From assembly GCF_009760405.1 (NCBI RefSeq), contig NZ_WRPP01000002.1, forward strand, positions 310,001-374,000: DNA of 64,000 bases. Direction: 5' to 3'. The DNA is from Nocardia terrae (lineage in GTDB: Bacteria > Actinomycetota > Actinomycetes > Mycobacteriales > Mycobacteriaceae). Shown one piece after another: positions 58,403-64,000 of this stretch. Position 1 is the first letter of the stretch; every line of letters starts with the position of its first letter. The position numbers and the translations under genes are program-made. Below the pieces are notes generated by a model that saw nothing but the letters and a program-made list of their open reading frames with translations, was not told the origin of the DNA and searched no databases.

Positions 58403-59656
58403 TCATGCCTGAGCGGGGATGCGGAGCGTGCGATCGGCTCGGTCGGGGCCGTGCGCGGTGAGCACGACGGGCACCCCGAGTTCGGCCTCCAGGTGCCCGG
58501 GCACGTCGGCGGGCAGATCGGCGAGCGCGGGCGTGGCGGCGGTGAGCAGGTCGGTGAGCCGCCGCTGGTGGTCGAGGTTCTGCCAGACTCCGGTCTCGAC
58601 GCGATCCACGCAGCCGTCCGGCGTGAGATAGCCGGTGGCGGTGCGGATTTCGCCGACGGCGTCGAGGTGGTTGACCGCGAGCCCGTCGATGCCGTCGCAC
58701 GCTTCGACCGCGTAGCGCAGCAGCAGCGGGTCGAGGTGCCCGAGCCGGAACGCGCCCTGGTATTCGCCGGTGCCGTTGTGCCGCTCCGGAATCGAGAGCG
58801 CGGGGTCCTCGGTGGGGAAGGGGCCCGCGCCGTGCCGGGTCATGTAGGCCCGGGTCACGCCGAGCACGTACCCGGGTGCTCCGATGCGGCCGAGCATGGC
58901 GCGCGCGTGGCGGGGTTCGACGGTCGACCAGGTCGTGTACGGGTGCAGTCCGCGCCATTCGTCGAGCAGCACGCCTTGCGCGCCTTCGAACACGAGCCGC
59001 CCGTGGCGGGCGAACCCGGCGAGCTGATCGCCGGGCAGGATCGCGACCGCCCGCGCGAACGCCGTGTACGCCTCGATCAGTTCGTCGATCGGTTCGTAAC
59101 GGTGCCGCCCGCCCGCGAGCAGCGGTGCGTAGTGTTGCTCGAGCGCGATCAGCTTGCGCCGCAGCACATCCGGCCGCGCGCAGTCGGCGACGCGGGGTGC
59201 GTCGTGGTCGAGGGCGTAGCTCGCGGTCTCGCCGATGCCGATGCCGCACGAACCGTGCCGGGAAGTACCCCTCGTATCCTCCCGGCAGCGGTTGGCGGCC
59301 CCGTGGATCGGCGTGGTGAGCAGGGCCCGCTCGTCCACCCAGAGCAGGGACAGCGGATCGGCGACCCCGAGCGCGGCGAGGGCGCGCGCCTCGGCGGCCA
59401 GCGCCAGCGGTTCGACCAGCATGTGCCGCGACAGCAGGGTCGGCACCCGCGACAGAGTGCCGGACCCGAACTGCCGGAACGTGTGGTGGCGGCCGTGCGC
59501 GATCACATTGTGGGCGGCCTGCGCCCCGCCGTTGAACCGCACCACGGCGGCCACGTCGAGCCCGGCCGCCGGCGAGCACAGCCAGTCGACGGTGGCGCCC
59601 TTGCCGGCGTCGCCGAAGCCCAGGTCCACCACGATCAGGTGACGGTCGCCGAACAT
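58403..59656 (-). CDS. Divergent adenylosuccinate synthetase (PurA) paralogue
   Basis: This 417-residue protein keeps the PurA frame: the P-loop GFGDAGKGATVD near 13-24 (canonical WGDEGKGK), the histidine in GAQAAH near 44-49, RHGSCGIGIGET near 134-145, LVFEGAQGVLLD near 219-230, VNHLD in place of TKLD, and a C-terminal PVVLTAHGPDRADRT. It departs in key places: Glu and the last Lys of the P-loop are Ala, and the aspartate-binding loop (GATTGRxRR) is replaced by a short QGAFRLGHLD near 298-307. It probably still activates a purine-like substrate with GTP but with another amine donor (inference). Confidence 0.85.
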   Translation of the reverse strand: MFGDRHLIVVDLGFGDAGKGATVDWLCSPAAGLDVAAVVRFNGGAQAAHNVIAHGRHHTFRQFGSGTLSRVPTLLSRHMLVEPLALAAEARALAALGVADPLSLLWVDERALLTTPIHGAANRCREDTRGTSRHGSCGIGIGETASYALDHDAPRVADCARPDVLRRKLIALEQHYAPLLAGGRHRYEPIDELIEAYTAFARAVAILPGDQLAGFARHGRLVFEGAQGVLLDEWRGLHPYTTWSTVEPRHARAMLGRIGAPGYVLGVTRAYMTRHGAGPFPTEDPALSIPERHNGTGEYQGAFRLGHLDPLLLRYAVEACDGIDGLAVNHLDAVGEIRTATGYLTPDGCVDRVETGVWQNLDHQRRLTDLLTAATPALADLPADVPGHLEAELGVPVVLTAHGPDRADRTLRIPAQA

Positions 59657-59684
59657 GAGGTGTCCCTTCGTCTCTCGGGATCTG

Positions 59685-60674
59685 TCAGAGATCCACGTCG
59701 TCCGTGCCGGTGGCGGCGGGCAGCGCGCCCACGCTGCGGCCGCGGCGGGCGCCGCCCAGCGGCGCGAGCGCCTTGCCGACCGCGTCGGCCTCGCCGGTCG
59801 ACCCGATATCGCGCAGGTCGGCCAGCCCGGCCCCCAGATCGACCCGGTCCTCGTTGATTCCGATGGCCAGCGCGATGAGCTCGCACACCGCGGCCGGATC
59901 GTCGAGGCGCAGGAACCGCTCGCCCAGCAGCCCCTGCCAGTGCTCGGCGATCTCCGGATCCCGGTAGTAGCTGGACTGATTGGGCAGGATGTAGTGCACG
60001 TGCCAGCGGTCGGCCAGCTCGCGGTAGATCGAGTCGACCTTGATGTCGCTGCGCACGTCGTCGCCGATGACCTCGCGAATGTGCCTGGCGGTCAACCGCT
60101 TCTTGTTCAGCTCGTCGCCGACGACGAACAGGTACCCCTTGCGCCCGCGCTTCTCCCACGCGTCGGTGACGGTGTGCCGGGCGATGAAATACGCCGCCAG
60201 CTCATAGCTTTCGGACTTCTGCCCGCCTCCGCCGCCTTCGAGCAGGATCAGTCGCAGCTGCTCGTCCATCCGGTTGTCGGATTCGAACTGCCCGACCTGC
60301 AGGGGAACCCGGTCGCTGTCGGCGTCGCCGATGGCCCCGAACAGGATCTGCGGATCGTCGGCGTATCCCTTGCGCTGCAACAGCCCGTGCAGCTTGGCCA
60401 GCTTCTCCTGCATGATGCGCGGCACGCTGCCCATCGAGCCGGTCACGTCGAACAGCACCGCGATGGGCAGCGAGTTCCCGTGGTCGTCGGAGTCGCGCGA
60501 CTCCCGCATGCCCACGCCCTTGGGATCCAGGGTGGGGTGCGCCTTCCACTGATCCCACGGCACCGACCGCATATCGGCGGTGTATCCGAAGTCGTCGAGT
60601 CCCTTCGCCGCGCGGAAGGTCCGCGCCGCGTCGTAGGCCCGATCGTCCCAGCTTCCGTAACCCATTGCTATCAC
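59685..60674 (-). CDS. vWA-domain protein
   Basis: This 329-residue cytoplasmic protein has a von Willebrand A fold: VLFDVTGSMGSVPRI near 73-87 gives the MIDAS as DxTxS, GAIGDADSD near 111-119 supplies further acidic residues, and KGYLFVVGDELNKK near 179-192 is the later strand. A Gly-rich loop (EGGGGGQKSESYELA) lies at about 147-161. vWA proteins assemble or gate complexes by metal-dependent binding. The frame starts in a GTGA overlap with the stop of the J/pseudokinase gene; an ATG three codons later is an alternative. The PurA-like gene follows 28 bases on. Confidence 0.85.
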   Translation of the reverse strand: MIAMGYGSWDDRAYDAARTFRAAKGLDDFGYTADMRSVPWDQWKAHPTLDPKGVGMRESRDSDDHGNSLPIAVLFDVTGSMGSVPRIMQEKLAKLHGLLQRKGYADDPQILFGAIGDADSDRVPLQVGQFESDNRMDEQLRLILLEGGGGGQKSESYELAAYFIARHTVTDAWEKRGRKGYLFVVGDELNKKRLTARHIREVIGDDVRSDIKVDSIYRELADRWHVHYILPNQSSYYRDPEIAEHWQGLLGERFLRLDDPAAVCELIALAIGINEDRVDLGAGLADLRDIGSTGEADAVGKALAPLGGARRGRSVGALPAATGTDDVDL

Positions 60675-61690
60675 TTACCTTTCGTGAGCTCGAAGGGCCG
60701 GAAGCGGCGCTTCCCGTAGAGCCGGTCGAGCAGGTCGTCGAATTCGCCGAGCAGGTCGGCGGCCTCGGGGCGCAGCCGGGGATCGGCTTGCAGGCACCCG
60801 GTGGCGTAGGTGCGCATCAGCGCGGGCGCGCGGTCGCCGAGCATGGTGAGCATGAGGCGATGCGCGAGATGGACGTCGGTGGCGGGGGAGACCGCGTCGC
60901 GGATCTCGGGCGGGTAGTCCAGCGACTTCAGTGTCGCCGCCGCCGGATTGCCCGGCCGGGTCGCGAAAGACCAGCCCGCCAGCACGATTCCGTGCTGACG
61001 CGGGTGCACCAGCACATTGGCCGGGCTGATGGCGGTGTGCACCCAGCCCGCGAGCCGGGCTCCGGCCAGGCAGCGCAGCAGGCGCCGATGCATCCAGGCG
61101 TAGTCGCGCGGGTCGAGGCCGCCGGGGTGGGCGGCCCGGATGTCGTCCATGGTCACGAACCCGTCGGTGAGGGCGGTGAGCACGTTCACGGTGCGGTGTT
61201 CGCCGGTCCCGGAGTCGAGATGGTCGACGGTGTCGACGAGTTCGGGAAAGTACGGTCGCAGCCATTCGTGTTCACCGGCCACGCTCGCGATGTCCCGCAA
61301 GGCATTTCGCTCCCCGGCCAGCAGCCGGTTGGCGGCCGCGCGGCGCGGGATCTTGACGACCCGGTCCGAGCCGCTGCGGTACACATCCGCGACCGACCCG
61401 GCGGCGTGCAGTGCGCCGACCGGGTAGCGCCCGTGCGCTCCGGTCACCTCGAAGGCGGCGTCGTCGAGCTCCAGCCAGCGCCGGTACAGCTCCGACAGGC
61501 GGGTGAACGCCGCCTCCGCGAGGCGCGCGTCGACGGCCTCGACCCGGTCGGGGTGAACGAGGGCGGCCATCCGGTGGTATCGGCGTCGCGCCGCCTGCCG
61601 GGTCGTGGAATCCGTTGCGGCGGAGCCGAAGAGGTCTTCGGGCCGCCGCGCCGCCCGGATGGTCTCCGCGGTCTCTCGCGCTGTGGTCAT
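60671..61690 (-). CDS. J-domain-like/pseudokinase fusion protein
   Basis: This 339-residue protein begins with a J-domain-like helix pair, PEDLFG near 17-22 and RRRYHRMAALVHPDRV near 35-50, including the HPD signature (46-48). A kinase-fold region follows from about 88: Gly-loop AGSVADVYRSG, beta-3 Lys in VVKIPR near 116, and helix C Glu in LLAGERNAL. The catalytic loop reads HTAISPANVLV, lacking the HRD aspartate, and the DFG position reads AGWSF. It is therefore a probable pseudokinase. HPD would let it engage DnaK. It is the first gene of the operon. Confidence 0.78.
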   Translation of the reverse strand: MTTARETAETIRAARRPEDLFGSAATDSTTRQAARRRYHRMAALVHPDRVEAVDARLAEAAFTRLSELYRRWLELDDAAFEVTGAHGRYPVGALHAAGSVADVYRSGSDRVVKIPRRAAANRLLAGERNALRDIASVAGEHEWLRPYFPELVDTVDHLDSGTGEHRTVNVLTALTDGFVTMDDIRAAHPGGLDPRDYAWMHRRLLRCLAGARLAGWVHTAISPANVLVHPRQHGIVLAGWSFATRPGNPAAATLKSLDYPPEIRDAVSPATDVHLAHRLMLTMLGDRAPALMRTYATGCLQADPRLRPEAADLLGEFDDLLDRLYGKRRFRPFELTKGK

Positions 61691-61691
61691 A

Positions 61692-61714
61692 GTTTTAGGC
61701 TAGACGACTAAAAC
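61692..61714. promoter_or_regulatory. Palindromic operator at the start of the J/pseudokinase operon
   Basis: GTTTTAG-N9-CTAAAAC is a perfect 7-bp inverted repeat of 23 bp that ends one base before the ATG of the first gene. No Shine-Dalgarno exists there, so the mRNA may be leaderless and the site would overlap the -10 region. Its length suits an NrtR-type repressor, and such a gene lies at the end of this operon. Confidence 0.65.
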
Positions 61715-61895
61715 GGGGGTCGCTAGTGGTTTATCGAACTTTTCGTTGATTAGACCAAAAGATGTCGTGTTCTGGCTGCGCTCGGCTGATATCGACATAT
61801 TCGGCCATCTGGGCCGTCCTGTCGGGTCTGCTGTGCCCCTCTGATCCGAGGCTAGGGTGAGAGGGATTATCCAGCCGACTCTCATCGAGGAGATC

Positions 61896-62462
61896 ATGAT
61901 GGTTGCCGCAGATTCGGCGACGGATGGCACGGCGCGCCTGCGGGAGCTGATGGCTGCCGAGGTCACGGCCGCGCAGGCGTGGGAGCTGTTCGACAGCCTG
62001 CCCACGGTGCGGGTGGAGGAGATCACCACCGGCCGCTGGCGCGGTGCCGAGGTGGGGACCGGGCATCCGTGGGACGGCATGCTCGTCGAAACTGGCTGGT
62101 ATGGAAAGCAATTCGACAGCGCCGACAGCGTGCAACCGCTGCTGTTCTCCGGGCCGGACGGGGACGTCTTCGCCGTCGACCCGCGCCGGGTGCCGCTGTT
62201 CCTCGCGGGCAAGGTGCCGGTCTCGGCCCTGCGCCCGGTGCGCCGCTCACTGGGCGTCCTGCGGCCGATGCTGCGCACGACCACGCCGCGCGCCCGGCTG
62301 CGGAATCTGGAGTTCCGGGGAAAGTCCAGTGCCGCAATGATCTACGACCATCTGCCCATCATCGACATCTTCCGGCGCGTCGACGCGGACACGCTGCTCG
62401 GTGTCATGGACATGCGCGGTCTGAACGAACCGTACTTCTTCGTGCTCTACCGCGACCGCTGA
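61896..62462 (+). CDS. GXWXG/DUF4334-like protein
   Basis: This 188-residue protein has the GXWXG motif as TTGRWRGAEVGTGHPWDGML near 45-64 and a second conserved block LRNLEFRGKSSAAMIYDHLPIIDIFRR split near 145-171 with YFFVLYRD at the end. These match the GXWXG plus DUF4334 architecture; the family has no assigned reaction and may be lipocalin-like in binding small molecules. GAGGAG precedes the ATG pair at 61896/61899. It is divergent from the J/pseudokinase operon. Confidence 0.85.
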   Translation: MMVAADSATDGTARLRELMAAEVTAAQAWELFDSLPTVRVEEITTGRWRGAEVGTGHPWDGMLVETGWYGKQFDSADSVQPLLFSGPDGDVFAVDPRRVPLFLAGKVPVSALRPVRRSLGVLRPMLRTTTPRARLRNLEFRGKSSAAMIYDHLPIIDIFRRVDADTLLGVMDMRGLNEPYFFVLYRDR

Positions 62463-62541
62463 CCCGTGCCGCGAAGCGTCTGTGCCCGAGCCGAACTCGG
62501 CCTACCATCGAAGGTGATGGTCTTCGGCTCGGGAGGTCCCG

Positions 62542-63774
62542 ATGGAACGTACGACCTGTCTCATCGCCGGCGGCGGTCCGGCCGGAATGTTTCTGGGGCT
62601 CATGCTCGCCCGCGCGGGCATCGAGGTTACCGTGCTGGAGAAACACGGTGACTTCCTGCGCGACTTCCGCGGCGACACCGTGCACCCCACCACCCTGGAC
62701 CTGATCGACGCGCTGGGGCTGCGCGAGGACTTCGCCAAGCTGCCGCAGCGGCGGCTCAACGATGTGCAGATCCCCATCGGCGGGCGGATGGTGCAGCTGG
62801 CGACCCTGGCCCGGATCCCGGGCCGGCACAAGTACATCGCCATGGTGCCGCAATGGGATCTGCTGGATCTGCTGGCCCGCGCCGGCGATGTCGAACCGAG
62901 CTTCCGGCTGCGCATGAACACCGAGGCGGTCGGCCTGGTCCACCAGGCCGGACGGGTCGTCGGGGTGCGCTACCGCGCGAAAGACGGTACCGAGGGCGAG
63001 ATCCGCGCCGAGCTGACGGTGGCCTGCGACGGCCGCGCCTCGGTGCTGCGGGCGGCGGCGGGACTCGGGGTGCGGAACTGGCCGACTCCCTTCGACGCCT
63101 GGTGGTTCCGGATTCCGCGGCACGACACCGACCCGGCCGGTCTGATCCCGGTGGTCAGCGCCGATCGCGTGGTGGTCATGTTCGATCGCGGCGACTACTG
63201 GCAGAGCGCCACCCTCATCGCCAAGGGCAGCGACGCGGAACTGCGCGGGAGCCAGCCGGTGGGGGTCATCATGCGCGATCTGGCCGAGGTGGTGCCGTGG
63301 CTGGCCGACCGCACCGAGGCCCTGCGGAGCTGGGACGAGGTCAAACTCCTCGACGTCAAACTCGATCGCCTCGACCGCTGGTACACCGACGGCCTGCTGT
63401 GCATCGGCGACGCCGCGCACGCCATGTCCCCGGTCGGCGGTGTCGGCATCAACCTCGCCGTGCAGGACGCGGTCGCGGCCGCGCGCATTCTCGGCCCGAA
63501 GTTGCTGTCGCACAGCGTCACCACCGCCGACCTGGCCCGGGTCCAGCGTCAGCGCATCCTGCCCACCGCGGTGATCCAGGGCATGCAGCGCATCGCCCAC
63601 GCCCGGGTCATCCGCCCGGCGGTGTCGGGGAAGCTGCCCGTCTCGAATGCCACGGAGACGCCGTTGGCCCTGCGAATCTTCCGGCGCATTCCGGTGATTC
63701 GCAGCCTGCCGGTCTTCCTGGTGGCGCGCGGCGTGATCCCCGAACGGGTACCCGATTTCGCGCGTCGCGCTTGA
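62542..63774 (+). CDS. FAD-dependent monooxygenase (UbiH/PheA type)
   Basis: This 410-residue protein has the FAD-binding GGGPAGMFLGLMLARAG near 10-26, RGDTVHP near 43-49, the DG motif TVACDGRASVLR near 158-169 and LCIGDAAHAMSPVGGVGIN near 287-305. Class A flavoprotein hydroxylases of this kind insert one oxygen into aromatic or isoprenoid substrates using NAD(P)H. The substrate is not apparent. The ATG at 62542 follows GGGAGG. The C-terminus is basic and may contact the membrane. Confidence 0.9.
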   Translation: MERTTCLIAGGGPAGMFLGLMLARAGIEVTVLEKHGDFLRDFRGDTVHPTTLDLIDALGLREDFAKLPQRRLNDVQIPIGGRMVQLATLARIPGRHKYIAMVPQWDLLDLLARAGDVEPSFRLRMNTEAVGLVHQAGRVVGVRYRAKDGTEGEIRAELTVACDGRASVLRAAAGLGVRNWPTPFDAWWFRIPRHDTDPAGLIPVVSADRVVVMFDRGDYWQSATLIAKGSDAELRGSQPVGVIMRDLAEVVPWLADRTEALRSWDEVKLLDVKLDRLDRWYTDGLLCIGDAAHAMSPVGGVGINLAVQDAVAAARILGPKLLSHSVTTADLARVQRQRILPTAVIQGMQRIAHARVIRPAVSGKLPVSNATETPLALRIFRRIPVIRSLPVFLVARGVIPERVPDFARRA

Positions 63775-63828
63775 AAGCCATTGCGGGCGTGCCGCACCGG
63801 GGTGGGTGCGCGGCGCCCGGACCCCTCG

Positions 63829-64000
63829 TTACCGGACGCCGCGCGGACGGAACTGAATGCTGATCCGCGGCCCCACCGGCCGCTTGGTCTTGGGAATGGC
63901 GTGCTCCCAGGTCCGCTGGCACGACCCGCCCATGACGATGAGATCCCCGTGCCCGAGCGGATACCGCACGCTCGCCCCGCCCCCGCGCGGCCGCAACATC
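63829..64000 (-). CDS. alkB: AlkB-type 2-oxoglutarate dioxygenase, C-terminal part
   Basis: The last 57 residues of the gene are in the window. GHGDLIVMGGSCQRTWEHAI and PRISIQFRPR match the C-terminal part of AlkB-type alkylated-DNA repair dioxygenases, including the third iron ligand His (in TWEH) and the Arg pair that binds 2-oxoglutarate (PRIS, FRPR). These enzymes remove alkyl groups from DNA or RNA bases. The stop is TAA at 63831-63829. The start lies beyond the window. Confidence 0.85.
   Translation of the reverse strand, partial: MLRPRGGGASVRYPLGHGDLIVMGGSCQRTWEHAIPKTKRPVGPRISIQFRPRGVR

Overview
The window is high-GC actinobacterial DNA, most probably from Nocardia or a close relative in the Mycobacteriales. 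Three things point there. The gene content follows the Mycobacterium tuberculosis Rv2533c-Rv2582 neighbourhood (ppiB, hisS, the Rv2578c-type radical SAM gene, the Rv2575-type metallopeptidase, aspS, an Rv2560-like membrane protein, rarA, alaS, ruvX, mltG, aroE, aroCKB, pepQ, efp, nusB). There is an EspC-like type VII secretion target. KstR-like and mycobacterial LexA-type operators are present. No tRNA, rRNA, CRISPR array, integrase or intact insertion sequence was seen.

Layout. Positions 1-424 hold the start of an SDR gene on the minus strand. Positions 690-14136 (+) are one long, mostly overlapping operon for a chromosomal type IV secretion-like apparatus: two P-loop proteins that lack the P-loop lysines, two pilin-sized membrane proteins, a VirB8-like protein, a VirB6-like protein, an SCO6880-family protein, a VirB4-like ATPase, an IS3 OrfA-like DNA-binding protein, a lipoprotein, a VirD4/TraG-like coupling ATPase and a DUF4913 protein. 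A coiled-coil protein (14195-14764, -) closes the block. No relaxase is visible. Positions 15159-19492 hold ppiB, hisS, a membrane protein and mdh.

Positions 19517-24807 group an F420-type oxidoreductase, a 3-alpha-hydroxysteroid dehydrogenase-like SDR, an EspC-like/Gly-rich secretion pair and a 3-beta-HSD-like epimerase around KstR-like operators, which suggests steroid or lipid control. A radical SAM gene under a LexA-like box and korAB follow. Positions 29034-43101 are mainly housekeeping (metallopeptidase, aspS, rarA, alaS, ruvX, mltG, aroE).

Positions 43090-47411 are accessory: two regulators, small membrane proteins and a Tat-exported multicopper oxidase. The pilD-like/aroC/aroK/aroB block (47412-51753) runs opposite to alaS-aroE and pepQ-efp-nusB. 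Its AroK carries a basic low-complexity tail, and a 36-codon ORF bridges aroK and aroB. Positions 54201-57695 hold two redox-type regulator/dehydrogenase pairs with clear palindromic operators.

The most novel-looking locus is the minus-strand operon 57769-61690: a J-domain/pseudokinase fusion, a vWA protein, a divergent adenylosuccinate-synthetase paralogue that has lost the aspartate-binding loop, and an NrtR-like Nudix protein with a degenerate catalytic box, with a palindrome just ahead of the first start codon. The window ends with a DUF4334 protein, an FAD monooxygenase and the C-terminus of an AlkB-type dioxygenase. A roughly 57-nt inverted-repeat element occurs twice (29713 and 57708).
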